DNA of 64,000 nt, taken from contig CM070874.1 of assembly GCA_036365515.1 (NCBI GenBank), positions 51,552,583 to 51,616,582 on the forward strand, read 5' to 3'. This document shows positions 37,022 through 50,400 of the stretch, in pieces. Each line of letters starts with the position of its first letter. The first letter of the stretch is position 1. The notes under the pieces are model-generated. The model did not search any database and was not told the DNA's origin. It saw only the letters and a program-made list of their open reading frames with translations. Position numbers and translations under genes: made by a program. This stretch comes from Torymus aiolomorphi (lineage: Eukaryota > Arthropoda > Insecta > Hymenoptera > Torymidae).

Positions 37022-38922
37022 GGGGGTCAGACACCTGAAAAAAATTAATTTTCATAATTAGAAATATTTAGAAGTAATATCCTAAAAATATATTCAATTT
37101 ATGAGAAAATGAGATCCAAAAAAAAATTTTTGATCGATTTTAACCAAATATATGGCCATTTCAAAATTTGTGCTCTCTTAAATCTTAAATTTAAGTGAAA
37201 TTCAGATTTTTTAGCAATCTTTAACCGTAAAAAATTATTTAATCAAATAAATTGGATACATACAACTCCTCAGTAAATAGACATATAAAATACCAACATT
37301 TTAGGACCTCTCCCATTAAAATATATGCAGTTCCTGAATCTGGAGTCGACGGCAGAGCTCAAAATTTTACATTATGTAGAAAACAACTTTAAAGATAAAA
37401 TTACTAAAATACTTCTTTATTTCTTCTTCTTTATTTCTTAACTCCATCTCTGCCCTGAAATACAAAAAAGTATTGTTTTTAGCTCAAAATATTTTACATT
37501 TAGAACAAATATTCTGGTACCTTAGTATACGATCTATCAGACTTGTAAGCTATGAGCACACATAACAGTCATATTCACATCAGTCAGTCAAGTTTGTTAA
37601 GTGGTTTAACATTTAGATCCTTTGGTGCTTTTAAATCCATATGTTTTTAATAATCTTTATCACATATATTAGATTCTTATACATATACTGAGGTAAATAA
37701 AGAATGTGTTGAGAAATCCAAAATCCTTCATGCATGTTATGAAGCCAGTATCGCCATAGCCAAATGCTTGAAAAAAATGTTTATAGCAGCAACACTCCTA
37801 TATTGATCTTCTATTAATTGATGATCTACATTAATGTCTGATAAGGTGAACTTCTTTACTTGTCCTTCATTATTCTTTTTCACATATAATATTATTACTT
37901 AATAAAGAGAATACGACTGATACATATTTATTGCAGTGCATAACTGTGTTTACTTCAGAAAATAAAATGTCAATTATATCGTAGTGAGATTCAGGCAATG
38001 GCTGATAATGGTAGTTTTCTGGCAGAAGCGAAGGTTCCATAACATTTTTCTGCACGATAGCATATCTTTCGCTTCTTTTAAAAGTTGATTTAAATCTGTA
38101 CACTAAATGTTTTTTGTAATAGTCAGTATAGACTTAATTTTTCTTTAGTATCAATCCCTGTTATTTTAAGTATAAAGTTTCCAATAAAAGTTCAAGTACT
38201 AAAAGCTATTTCTAAAACTTTAATTCAACTGTCACACCTATTATTCAAAAACTTTTAAAAACTTATTTAAAATATCTTTACATATTATAATACACTAAAT
38301 GTTTACTCCTAAATTCGTTGGAAACAATGAAAATTAAGAACAACACTTTGTATAGAAAAGGTGCTGATGCTGGTATCACAGTGTTTATATGAAATGACAG
38401 CTGTGCATGTTTACATTGCTTGCGGACTTTTACATAGATTTAAATCAGCTCTGCTGCAATAAAGGAGTGAGCTGTGAGCCTGTGAGAGGCTGTCGTTGTT
38501 AAGTCAGGTTGTTACGGTGCCAACTGCTATATAAGTTTTAAAATCAAATTTTTATTTTTGTCAAAAATACCGTCCATAAATTATATTATTTTTTATCTTC
38601 ATATTAATGTTTAAAATATTATTTTTGGATCTTTTAAAGTATGTACAGATATTTAGAGTGAGAATTTTAAATATATTAAGAACAGTGAAATGAAAAAAAA
38701 TTAGTAGAAATAATATATGATTATATAATTATGTATACAAGGGGAAAAATGTAATTTGAACAAAAACAAATGAAAAGCTTTATCAGTGTTTTGTGTATAT
38801 TCTTAAAACAAAAATAGATAATGGTTTAAAACTAATTGGGACATATTCTACAAGTGTTTTTTTAGTAAAATATGTAATAAAAAAAAATTGATTTTTCGTC
38901 ATTCTAAAGGTGTCCGACCCCC
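37022..38922 (-). mobile_element. TTAA-flanked DNA element (Kolobok-like), copy 2, inverted
   Basis: The ends are GGGGGTCAGACACC (left) and GGTGTCCGACCCCC (right) with TTAA on both sides (37018-37021, 38923-38926). It matches copy 1 in inverted orientation along most of its length and is about 170 bp shorter, partly through loss in the internal palindrome. It carries the 77-codon ORF at 37870-38103. Confidence 0.75.
37870..38103 (-). CDS. 77-residue ORF, copy in the second TTAA element
   Basis: Same length and same end (IICEKE) as the ORF at 31625-31858, with about seven changes confined to the first ~36 residues (for example K3 to R, G10 to R, S30 to N). No family recognised. Confidence 0.4.
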   Translation of the reverse strand: MYRFKSTFKRSERYAIVQKNVMEPSLLPENYHYQPLPESHYDIIDILFSEVNTVMHCNKYVSVVFSLLSNNIICEKE

Positions 38923-38926
38923 TTAA

Positions 38927-40680
38927 AGCAATATATATTCAAATTAAAAATATAAATTCTGATTATTTACGTAAAATACGTACTCTAAATTTGGAGATTG
39001 AAGATTATATACATACTAAAATGAAATCAAGATTATATAAATAATTTGTGTGGTGAACAACAATAAGAAAACAAAATTGATATGAACTTGAGCGAAGTTA
39101 GAAAGAAGTAATGAATGAAAAATATTTATTTGTAAACTTTAATTATAAATAAACTTTGATTTTTAATTATTTCCATTGTGCAATTTTTTTTGTCACAGGG
39201 TAAACATTTATTTTTACATTGTAATGTAAAAATACTTGTAATCTGAAAATATTGTAATGTATTACAGCAATACAATTACAACAATTATGGTTCATAACCT
39301 TTAAATGTTGTCTACTCCATATAGTATATTTTACCTTAAAGTGCCACGTATTCATTGAGTGCCTGGTTCCTCTTATCCGAACTCCCCTTCTCCGACTTTC
39401 AGCTAGCCGACGGCTACACAAGAACCATGAAGCTGGCCATGAACCCAGATAAGGTACGCAAGGCGTCGTAATAAAGGATGCGTTAGCTGCCGGGTGCGTA
39501 TTACTGCACCGTGTGTATAAACAGCGAAAACTCCGTTAGAATTTACAGTGTCACACTATATAATATAATGGATTCTGGGAGCCTTACAGCTTCGGACAAG
39601 TGCAGGTTTCTCAAACTTGTGAATTTTAAAGAAATATTACAATTCTAATCCGGTGTGTGTACGATTAGTTTACAGATAAAAGTGCTTTTTTCTATTAATT
39701 GTATAACATTAAGTAATGTCGAAACAGAAATTAATTGAAATTCTTCAGTAAGGACAAAAGCAATTGTCTTTCCTAGTCAAAGCAGCCTTATGGAAAAACG
39801 CGATTTTATTTTGTATGCTTGCATAATTTGTATACTTCCAGCCTATTTGAGTCAGCAAGGAAATGGATAAATATACTAGAAACCACTAGTAAATAGAATC
39901 AATTAAAAATACATAAATTGACGAAGGTTCGACAAAATTATTTAACATTAATCTCGAATGTTAAGCGAAATGTGTGATATACAGCTTTTTAAATTTTCTA
40001 AAGTTTCTGAATGCTTTGTGTAAGTTTTATCTTTTTGAACCCTATAAATCGATTGGTGATTTTTTCAACTCCGACTTTAGATTACTTCGCAAGCAATAAT
40101 ATTAATATTGAAGGCTAAACATATTGGACGCCCAAAGAATCAATCAGTTACATATGCTCACATATGCTCCTTAGCGAAATGCCCTCCGTGATAAGTCGTA
40201 TTTTTAACTATTTTTTTACGCTATCTTTGATTGTTGATAATTTCTTGAAAAATTTATATTTTTCAACGAACAGAGTTTAAATTTTAGATTTTTCTGTCTA
40301 CTTTTATAATCTTCTCTGGTCGCTTTTGTATCATAAATACTTGCAAGGGGACAGTCCATAGGAGAGATATAATTTTTTAATGAAATAGAGCATATTTAAA
40401 ATTAGATTGTCCAAATATCCGAAAAGGGCCTACTTGATGGAATGGCGAGCATTGAAATTCATTTTTAGATACCAGAATTTCATATTAAAGATGCACATAA
40501 TATAAACACATATTCTTGAAATAGGATTGGTTCCTTCTCTATTCATGTTTTTTAAGACTATTTTAAGGTTATTTTTGAGTTGAGAATACTGATTTGAAGA
40601 TTGCACCAACTTTGATCAAAATAGTACTTTTCGATACTAGGCCGTAAAGTAACATATTACGACCGAGTAATGAATATTAT
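38927..40680. other. Non-coding AT-rich stretch
   Basis: No gene or repeat recognised. The minus-strand frame at 39167-39421 has no motif and is probably chance. Confidence 0.45.
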
Positions 40681-41149
40681 TTTTGCTTCCTCAAAGAGGA
40701 AGCTTTGTAACGGTGAAAAAATTTTTTGAAACAAAAAATGTTCAAAAACATGATATAAGACTTTTGGCGCTAAAAATCCGTTGTTTTTGATAAAAAAATT
40801 TTCGTGTCTGTGTGTGCGTGTGCGTGTGCGTGTGTACAGGCGATAACTATAGAACCGATCGACTGATTTACATCGGACAAAGCTTATTGCCTTCGTTTCG
40901 GAGGAGAATAGAGAGAGAGCATAACCTACTTTTTGATTTTATCAAGTTTCTTTTTTTTTAACCGAAAAACAATTTTGAATTTTTCGTTTCTTTTTATTTT
41001 TTAATTTGTTACAGCAAGTATTACTTAATAAAATAAATTTTTCTTAAAAGGTCGTTAAATTATCTACAATTTCTTTTTTTTTAATTTAAATTATCTTTAG
41101 CCTATCATTTGTAACTAATGAAAATATGGTTTATAATTCTTTAATTAAT

Positions 41150-41875
41150 ATCTCAAAAACTTTTTCATTTATCCACTCAAAATTTTTACCACTTATTACA
41201 CTTATCGAGTACAATATTGTGTTAAAATTTGAAGAGTTTATGTTGGTTTGTTTCCGAGAAAAAAATTATTTTTGAAAAAATGCGCGTTTTCATTCCATTA
41301 CGATAACAGGAGTAAAAGTCAATGAATCGTTTTGAAATTTGGTAGAAAATTAGATTTTTTATATCTAAGGAGTCAGTTCTTTGCTCAAAAAAATCTGACT
41401 GTTGTGACCAAAGATATCTGAAGTTAACACTTTTTTTCAAAATTTTTTATATTTGCATTTTTTAAAAGAATATTCGATTGATTGATTCAACATTTTTACC
41501 ACCTATTACACCTATCGAGTACGACACTGTTTTAAAATTTCAAGAGGTTATGTTGATTTTTTCTCCAAGAAAAAAATTATTTTTGAAAACAAGTGCGTTT
41601 CCTTTCGTTTACGATAACAGGAGTAAAAGTCAATGAATCGTTTTGAAATTTGGTAGAGAATTAGCTTTTTTATATCTAAGGATTCAGTTCTTTGCCCAAA
41701 AAATCTGACTGTTGTGACCAAAGATATTTGAGGTTAAAATTTTTTTATATATTTCTTATATTTGCATTTTTAAAAAGAATATATTCGATTGATTGACTCA
41801 AAATTTTTACGAATTATTACACTTATCCAGCACAATATTGTGTTAAAATTTAAAGAGGTTATGTTGATTTGACAT
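41150..41875. repeat. ~310-bp tandem repeat, 2.4 copies
   Basis: The unit contains TTTTTACCACTTATTACACT, GATAACAGGAGTAAAAGTCA, ATGAATCGTTTTGAAATTTG and ATCTGACTGTTGTGACCAAA. Copies start near 41176, 41487 and 41795. No coding potential. Confidence 0.75.
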
Positions 41876-41955
41876 TACAAAACGAGAAAATAAATAGAAT
41901 ATTATTTATATTAATAAAATTAATAATTAAGAAGGGCACTTACGTAAAATCACTT

Positions 41956-41957
<2 letters not shown>

Positions 41958-42020
<63 letters not shown>
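41958..42020. repeat. (CT)n microsatellite
   Basis: About 30 CT repeats followed by CT-rich low-complexity DNA to 42170. Ser/Leu frames over it are artefacts. Confidence 0.95.
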
Positions 42021-42023
<3 letters not shown>

Positions 42024-43028
42024 CGCTCTCTTTCTATCTCGGTTATTGTTTCTTTCACTATTTATTTTTCTACGTGATAGGGTCGTTCTGTCTCTCTCTG
42101 ATGTCTTTGCTCTTTCCCTCCTTCTCTCTTTCTCTCTCCTTCCTCTCTCTTTCCTTTTCTCTTTTTCTTTAAATTAACTGTCTTTTATTGTCTATCAATT
42201 TCTCACTTTAGTATACTTCAATATCCTTGAACAATACTTTTATTGCTTGTATTATAAATCAAATGTTGCCAGTTGCAGTTTCATACATGAAATGTCATCT
42301 GGTAATGTTTAGAAACAAAACGTATCGCTGGTAATGATAAACAGCACCGAGAAAGTCATTTCAGATTGACTCCCGCGGCAACGTGTACTAGGGCAACGAT
42401 AAAAATTGATTTCAAAATATAAATTTCGTACAAATTTCATACAAATATTTCATAAAAATATCAAATATCTTTAATCGAAAAAGACAGATTTTTTTGGGCA
42501 AAGAAATTGATTCTTAAATATAAAAAAACTACCTCTTTGTTCAATTTCAAAACGATTCATTAATTTTTGTTAAGAAGTATAACTTAGTTATTATGTTTGT
42601 ATGATTGTTACAATGATGGATTAACTTTAAACCACTAATTCCAGCAGGATAGTAGTTAAATACCTGTTTCAAAACAAATATTTATTAGATTATTGCCAAT
42701 ACATACTTTTCTCTCTCAAACTAATGTATTTCTTTAAAATTTTTTATAACAATAATTAATTGTTTGTATAGGATACGTAAATGAAAAAACAAAAAAGATA
42801 TTTTTTGTATTAAGTCAAATTGTTTAACAAACAAAACAGTTTTATTTATTAATAAAGTTTTGTTGTGAAAAATTTACTTTTGTTTTTTAAATTTAAAAAA
42901 TGGAATCGATTAATTAGTTTGAGGAAGCATCTTGCCAATGAATTATCAGTGGTTTTTTTTTATACTTGTCCGTAAAGTACGACTTCATGGACGCATGTAT
43001 GACAAGATAATACTTTTTTAATGATTTA

Positions 43029-43031
<3 letters not shown>

Positions 43032-43062
<31 letters not shown>
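43032..43062. repeat. (CA)n microsatellite
   Basis: About 15 CA repeats just left of HINE-2. Confidence 0.95.
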
Positions 43063-43068
<6 letters not shown>

Positions 43069-43100
43069 GACAGGAAAAAACTTTTCTCAAAAACAACAAA

Positions 43101-44540
43101 TTTTTCTTGATGCTCTGGTGGAAAGTACGTGGTTTCGCCATTGTTTTCGATGGCGAAAGAAGGACATTTAACCATTGATTCTGAGTTGGTAACTAGGCAA
43201 CTGTAGACTTTATTAATAGATTGTTTTAGAGGTTTTGTCAACATATTCAAACTCATTAACCTATATTTACAACAAAAACTATCGCTTCTGATCATCAAGG
43301 TACACTCGATGGACATTGATTATAGCAATGCATGTCCCGTTAGTGGCACTTACACATAACCTTTTGAATGTTGATATCATTTTCGAGGTATGTTAACGAT
43401 TTAAATATTATGTGTGACAGTCACTAACGGGGTATGCATTGTCAGAATCAATGCGGCCCATCGGGTATACAAGTGATTTATATTGCTTTAATTTGTGAAA
43501 TGGATAAAAGATTGTTCGTTAATAATGTCGCACTTTTTGTGAGAATTTCTTCTTGAGTGATCATTTATTTTTTCAGATACAAATAAAGTTGTTGCTGCAA
43601 ATGGAGCAAAAGTACCGCATGTTTAATAATTGTACGGGTAACAATTGCACGTAAAATAAAAATATTTTACATGATCTTCAGTAAAATTCACTTATTAAGG
43701 ACTCTTGCTCACAAAATGAGTTTGTATAGAATCTTATGAAACTTGCAGGGTCGATTCTTATTGTTATTATGTGCAACATCTGCAAACTTCAGAAAGCCTA
43801 GCAACACCATTCATGAGATATAAGCTATCAAAGTTAGACAATTTAATACGGTGTCTTATTAAAAAGTCGTGAAAAAATGAACGTTTTCATTAATAACGCC
43901 AAAAGTTTTCTATAGAATTGAACGAAAAAGAGATATTTTACTAATGATGATATTTTAAATAAGCTCTCCAAAATCCAGAAAGCCTAGCAGCACCGTTTTC
44001 GAGATACAGTTGTTTAAAGTAGGTAACTTCGGCCGCGCGTGTCCTTGTGTGCGTGTAAACAAACCAATGGCGTGCCCGCGCGCTACGCGTGTGTCTACAC
44101 AGACGGAGCGCTTCGATGTGAATGTACACACCGATGAAGCGGCGCCATGTGTACGTGTACAGTCTCGCGTGAAATTTTGAGAGTGGGGAGACCCGAGAGA
44201 GCGCTAGGCACGAGCGCAGCGAGTGCTGCTGGTCGGGGGCGCGGGCATCGAAAACATCACGTGCATAATTTTAAGGACGCTTGCTCATTGCAATCGTAAC
44301 CAAATGTCGGGGGCGGGCATCGAACTCAATGCCCTCCAGCTCTCGAGCCCGTCGGATGCGTTATCATTGTCAGTGGCAAACGTACTTTCCACCGGACATC
44401 AAGAAAAATAGTATACGGTACACGAGACGAAACTTCAAGGCCCGCCACTGCGTGATATGGCGCCCTCGGCTTCGCCTCGGGCGCCAACTTCACGCAGTGG
44501 CGGAACTTCAACTTTCGTCACTTGTACCGTAATGTACTAT
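43101..44540 (+). mobile_element. HINE-2: Helentron-type non-autonomous element
   Basis: The 5' subterminal repeat (43101-43130, TTTTTCTTGATG then GGTGGAAAGTACGT) and its inverted 3' partner (44380-44409, ACGTACTTTCCACCGG then CATCAAGAAAAA) match nearly base for base. They are followed by a stem-loop at 44410-44539 with stems of about 45 bp and a GC-rich tip. The body carries the GC-rich GGGCATCGAAAAC block near 44225-44255, and the related GGGCATCGAACTC near 44312. No coding capacity is recognised. Confidence 0.62.
44410..44539. repeat. Terminal stem-loop of HINE-2
   Basis: The outer stem pairs GTATACGGTAC with GTACCGTAATGTAC. The middle stem pairs CCGCCACTGCGTGA with TCACGCAGTGGCGG. The inner stem pairs TGGCGCCC with GGGCGCCA around CTCGGCTTCGCCTCGG. 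Confidence 0.85.
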
Positions 44541-44760
44541 TTGTGCCCCTATTCTTAAAAAATGTTTTGATACTCTTTTGTCCGAAAATTGTTCTTCACA
44601 GTTACAAAGCTTCCTCTTTGAGGAAGTGAGAAATTTTCTCGAAATCGACAAATATCGACATATATCGCCTTAAAACATCTTTTTAAACATTTTTTTGTCT
44701 CGAAAATTGTTTTAACCACTACAAAGCTTCCTTTACGAGGAAGCAAAATCGTTACGATGA

Positions 44761-46864
44761 ACAATAAAAATTTCTAAATTTATGTATAAATTAATCTCTA
44801 TTTTCGTTTATTTTATACAACCGTTTTATTATGGGTACCCATAGATGAAATTCCGGTGTGATACAATTAATTAATAGCATTACAAATTGAGACAGTGATT
44901 AATACATTTATTTGAGGAAGCAACGCGCCAATGAATTGGTTTTATTTTCATTATTAGTTATTATTTTTACACTATTCTTTCATAATAAATAATGTGATAA
45001 ATGAAAACATTTGATATTTTGATGTAGAAATGTTTCTCTTAATGAACAATACAATAAAATACTAAACGCTTCTGCTTCACAATAATTATTCAGCATGCAT
45101 ACCAAATAGCATTATCTCATTGAAATCATCATCGCATTTACCTGTAGTATCGCTATAATAATTAAAGCATATCGCAAATTTTGTACGTGAGACTAAAATG
45201 GTAATTTTTATTAGACTAGCCGCATGCTTGCGCACCCCGCGTCTCACTCCACTAACCTTACTCTCTTTGTCTTAAGACCCTATCCCGCCTCGTTGTCTGC
45301 CGCTCTCTTTTCGAGCGCCACCAGCAGCTCCCTCCTCGTTTACCCTCCTTTTGTGATGTTTCTCTTTATTTCCTTATGCGAGCCCGTGCGCGCCCGGTCG
45401 ACTCTCTCGTCTTCGGCGTCATCGTTGTTTTTCAACCAATGTGCGTCGCTGTTAGTATGGCTCGGTGGTGGCAGGTTTTCAATGCTCCTTTCCAACCGTA
45501 GAACGGCAGCCGTCGATTCCAAGACAAATGGATATAACTCAGATTCAAGCAGCGACTATGGTAGCAGCAACGTTGCATTTTCCCTCAGATTTTTATGCTG
45601 AAAATCCGCGGGATTAAGCCCATTTAAAAGAGTGAGATTACGGTTTATGTCTGTGGCGGGGAGGAAGGGGCACCTAGCATATATACGGATTCTCTCTCCA
45701 GTCTCATGAAAAGAAATATCCGATATCTAACGCTAAATAATCAAGATGTTCGGGAGCGGATGCCTGCGTCGATATCGTTGCCGAATGAATACGCAGGGGT
45801 ATTATGCAGTGATGGATCTGCAATCCCTACTCATCCCAAAATTCCTTTTATTCCCTCAAGCCAAAAACTGCGAACAGAATAATCGAGGAGACGGCAATGT
45901 TTAGTTTTGAATAATTTTTTAAGTACATAAAATCGCTATTAAATTTAATTATAGAATATAAAAATAAACTCAAAGCCCCAAATCTAGTTGGGTGAAAAAT
46001 AAAGGAAAAGTCGCAAATCTATTCAAAGAAATCTATTTTCACATAATTGAAAAGGCTTTTACTGAAACCAAAAATAGCTAGGCTAACCTTTATACCGTGG
46101 AAACAGAAACATTTAATGATGAATTATCGTGTAATAAACACTTAAAGAGCTACCTATTCAAGAACAAGCAATTTTATCTTGAGTTTCTTCAGAGATTCTT
46201 GATTTAATAAAATAATTCTAATAGCCCTATTGTTCAAAGAAAGTTATTAGAATCGTTAAACTAAATTAAGAATTGCAGCTGTCATAAGAATCATTTGTAT
46301 AAATATTATATGCGTCTATGGACTAACAAAGACGGCATTTTTTGTATTTTTCATAACACAATCGTTGATCTTAGTATGATGTGAAATAAAAGAGATTTTA
46401 ATTATTTTAATTCTTTGAATTATTTTTTTCGTCCACTTGCTACTAGCCGGATACCAAAAAAACTCGTCCAGTATTAGAATTTATCATACGGACTATGAAT
46501 CAGTGGTGCAATCCACCTTTCTTGAATTTATCATGCTCTTTCCAGGATAGGTCTGTCTGCGCCCTCTTGACAAGCCCACAAGACAGTATCGGGGGAGGAA
46601 GACAATTCTCTAATTCGTTAATTTTCTCTAATTTTGTTAAAAATTAGCAAGTTTCCCTGAAAGTCTTTTTAACATTCTCCGAGGGTTGATGAAACAGAAG
46701 TAAAGATGTATTATGTATTTATACCCGGGACTGAAAATAAAGAAAATTAAACAGTTTTAGAGTATATATTTTAGACAGCAAGACCATTAAAATCATTTTA
46801 AATTTTTTCTTAACGAAAAAATACGTGCATTATTAACTAGCATTATTAACTTTTATATATCTTA
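44761..46864. other. Non-coding stretch
   Basis: AT-rich except for 45200-45550, which is GC-richer and has open frames on both strands (plus 45224-45601) without known motifs. I cannot say whether it was ever an exon. No 3' LTR of the errantivirus to the right is visible here. Confidence 0.45.
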
Positions 46865-47482
46865 TTTAAAATAAATAAACTGAGTCAAAAAATCTTTAAT
46901 GAGGATCATGACTGCTTCAAATAGATTTGATTGCAAAGCTTGGTTATTTACAGTTTTCCATATGTCTTTTAACTTTTTATTAATTATATTCGTGTTGTTA
47001 TTTATTTTTTTACTTATTGTATTTATTACGCTTATTGACTTATTTAAAGCAAATACATTTTCCTGTTGTTGATGTTGTAGCGAATTTAAGTAGTTGTTTA
47101 TCTTTTCTAAATCGTTTGCATCTGGGTTCCCAAAAATGTATTTTATTGCTGTGCCTAATCCGTTTATTAACCCTCTTTTCGTTCTCATGTTTGATGGCAT
47201 TATTATCTGTAGATTCTGGTGTATTTCATTACATAGAATTTCGGGTTGCTTTAATAAACTCGATTCTCTTAATTCGCCTTGGTTAGATAATATTGTATAG
47301 CTAGCTGTTATATGTTTGAAAGTTTTCAAAAGCGTAGTAACGTCGATGTTGAAATGTAGGTAATGATAACTTCCAACTATTCTTCCAGTTCCTTGTTGGT
47401 AATCGTAATGCGTCTTATTTTGGTTGATTTCGCTACTCTTCGCGAGCAGAGCTATGAGCATCAAGATTAGTGCCGTCTTCAT
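46862..47482 (-). pseudogene. env: Truncated errantivirus env-like gene
   Basis: Encodes the N-terminal ~200 residues of an envelope-type glycoprotein of insect errantiviruses, which are normally about 450-500 residues. The first ~20 residues form a hydrophobic signal peptide. Near residue 105 a furin-type RTKR site is followed by a glycine-rich hydrophobic stretch, the position of the fusion peptide in this family, and then a heptad-rich segment. The membrane anchor and the rest of the ectodomain are missing because the element stops near 46865. Its start overlaps the pol end by about 50 bases, in a different frame. Function as a fusion protein is known for the family; this copy is dead. Confidence 0.82.
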
Positions 47483-50400
47483 TGTTCTGCAAAGAAGAAG
47501 TTTTTCTTATTCTTTTGGCACTTCGTAAATTATATCGGCGTTCTTGACCATGAATATAGCAATCTAACGAGGGGCCTTGTTGTGTCTCTACAAGTAATTT
47601 TTGATATCGTGGTGCGGTTTTGTGGCGTTGTTGTTGATGGATTTTCATGTAAATTTCTTTATTTTCTAACGATTTGTCAGGACTATTAGGTAACTTTTGT
47701 TGCTCTTTTTGGTTTCTATATAGCGTGTCATAAAAAGGTAAAATTTCATTTTTTCTGATTTCATTATATCTTTCTATGGTATCGGCATCGGGCTCGATAA
47801 TGTGTTTCTATAGTTCGTCATAAGGTCCATATAACAGTGTAAAAGACATATAGTTAGTTGTAGAGTGTATACTCTGATTGTATATTAAGAGAGCGGTGAT
47901 CATAAGATTTTTCACTGTTTCTTTTGGATTTTGATTGGATAAAATACTTAATTTTTCCTTTAGGGTTGAATGCAGTCTTTCTATGGGTCCATTCGATGTA
48001 TGTCTGTTTATCGTTGTTTGATGATATTGAATTTTATGTATGCGGCAAAACTCCTTAAATACTGTTGAGTTGAATTCACTTCCGTTGTCTGTCGTAATTT
48101 TATCCGAAAAGTTATGGTGTGAGGCAACGTGTCTCAATTTGTTTATCATGGTCGTGGCATTTCCATTTGGTAGATAATAGGCTTGAGCATATTTGGACAA
48201 AATATCTATAATTGTTAAAAATTTATCCTTGTTGAAATGAAATACGTCCATGTGTATATGTTCGAGCGGTCTTCTAGCTATAATAGGGCCGTATGTTTCT
48301 GTTTCATACGGGTTTCTCTCATACTTATGCTCTAGGCATATCTCACATTGATTTATAAAATTTTGAATAAGTCGATCCATATTAAGTGTATAGAGTTTTC
48401 TCTTAAAGTGTAATAAGGTCTCTCGAATACCGTTATGATTTTGATTATGATATATATGTCTCATAAAATTATTTTTATCAATCGTAGGTGTATACGTGGT
48501 TGTTTTGATTAGTTTTAATTTTTCATTGAAATGATCCTTCAATATTCTATACGTAATTCTTTCCAATTCTTCGGTCGTAAAGTAGATACCATATTGCTTA
48601 TCGGGTTTAATATTTTCCTTCAAAAACTTAAGTAAATGTGTTTCTGCGTTTGATTTATTAATTTTCACCGTGTATTGTACTTTAAGTTTATCTTTGTTTA
48701 CTTTTAAGTTGTAATCATTTCCTCCTTTTATGATAATGCTGTAATTAAAAGGGTGAACATTTTTGTCTGTTATAGGTAGTGAAAAGGTCGGATTTTCGTC
48801 AGCTGTGTGGACTGTTGCCATGTCGTCGTCAAATATTTCGTCCATTTCTTCGGGTGTGACAGGTGCATCGTCAGGTATTTGAGGCACCATTGAGAGTGAG
48901 TGTTCTTCTATTGTTTTATTAGCATTAATTTCAATTCGACTCAGTGCGTCGGCGACATAATTTTCAGAAACCTTTTTGTATTTTATTATGTAATCATATT
49001 CTTCTAATCTTAGTCTCCACCTAATCAGTCTAGCGTTAGGCGTTTTTAAAGAATAGAGCCAGGTTAATGGGTTATGATCTGTTTCAATCGTAAACTTCCT
49101 ACCATAGATATATGGTCTAAATTGTCTGCATGCTTCTACTATTGTCAGTAATTCTTTCTCTATCGCCGGATAGCTTTGTTCTGCTGAGTTTAACGTCCTC
49201 GAATAACACGAGATAAGATGTTGTTCTTGGGATAAAACGGCACCTATTGCTAAGTTTGAGGCGTCGGTTGTGATAGTAAATGGTTTGGTAAAGTCTGGGT
49301 AGACGAGCGCTGGTGCGTTAGTGATCAATTCTTTGAGTTTCTCGAACGCTTCTTTATAGTCTTTATCTTCTGGATCTATTTTTTCCTTTTTTCTGAGTGC
49401 TTTTGTCATTGGTTTCGCTATTTTTGCGTAATTTTTTATGAACTTTCTGTAAAAGCCGGTTAGTCCTAAAAATATTCTAACTTCTTTTTGAGTTTTAGGT
49501 ATCGGATATTTTAGAATTGCTTTGATTTTATCGGGATTTGGTTTGATTCCGTCTGCTGTTATTATATGGCCTAAAAATGGAACTTCTTTCCTTAAAAATT
49601 CACTCTTATCTAATTGAATTTTTAAACCATATTGCTCTAGTTCTTCGAATATTAGCTTCAGATGTTGTAAATGTTCTTGGAGTGAGTTCGAAAATATTAC
49701 TATATCGTCCATGTAAACGAAGCAGAATTTATGTAGATATTTCATTAAAATTCTATCCATCAGACGTTGAAAAGTAGCCGGAGCGTTTTTTAAACCAAAA
49801 GGCATTCTGACATATTCGTAGTGTTCGTTTTCTACGGTAAATGCTGTCTTTTCAATTGAATTTTTCTTGACGGGTATTTGGTGGAAACCTTGTGCCAAAT
49901 CTAATGTACTAAAGTAAGAACATTTGCCCAGATTTTCTAGAATGTCGTCCATTCTAGGTAATGGATATTTGCCTTCAATGGTGTTGTCGTTTAATTTACG
50001 ATAATCTATTACCATTCTCCATTTTTTTCTTCCACTTGCATCTTCTTTCTTCGGAACTATCCATACGGGGGATGAGTAGGGCGAGTTGCTTGGTTGAATA
50101 ATTTCTTCGTCTAACAGTTTTCTGATTTGAGTTTGAATTTCTTCTTTTAGATGGTATGGGTATCTAAAACTCTTAACACAGATAGAGTGATCGTTCTTTG
50201 TTCTTATATTGTATGAAACCGCAGAAGTCGCTGATAATTTTTTATTTTCATTGTAGAAACAGTCTTTGTACTTCTGGCATAGTGATGTAATTTTATATCT
50301 TTCTTCTTCGTTCATGTGATCAGTTCTTATGGGTAATTCTACTCCTTGATGATGATTCACTTTAACATTTTTATGATCGTCCGGTATATTTTTAAAGTAA

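Larger units (their letters stand above)
40684..44760. mobile_element. Possible DNA element with GCTTCCTC...GAGGAAGC ends
   Basis: The words GCTTCCTCAAAGAGGAAGC and CTTTGTAACGGTGAA at 40684-40720 recur inverted at 44596-44637, and a variant recurs near 44707-44725. Related GAGGAAGC...CCAATGAATT blocks occur at 42917 and 44912. Inside lie ~310-bp tandem repeats and HINE-2. The outer limits are uncertain and no transposase is visible. Confidence 0.35.

Noticed and set aside
43026..43316. Minus-strand open frame at the left end of HINE-2
   Set aside because: Crosses the element boundary and ends in a CA repeat; no known motif.
45224..45601. 125-codon plus-strand open frame in GC-richer DNA
   Set aside because: No recognisable motif, overlapped by an open frame on the other strand; not enough to call a gene.
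46440..46864. Search for a 3' LTR of the errantivirus
   Set aside because: Nothing here matches the 5' LTR ends or body.
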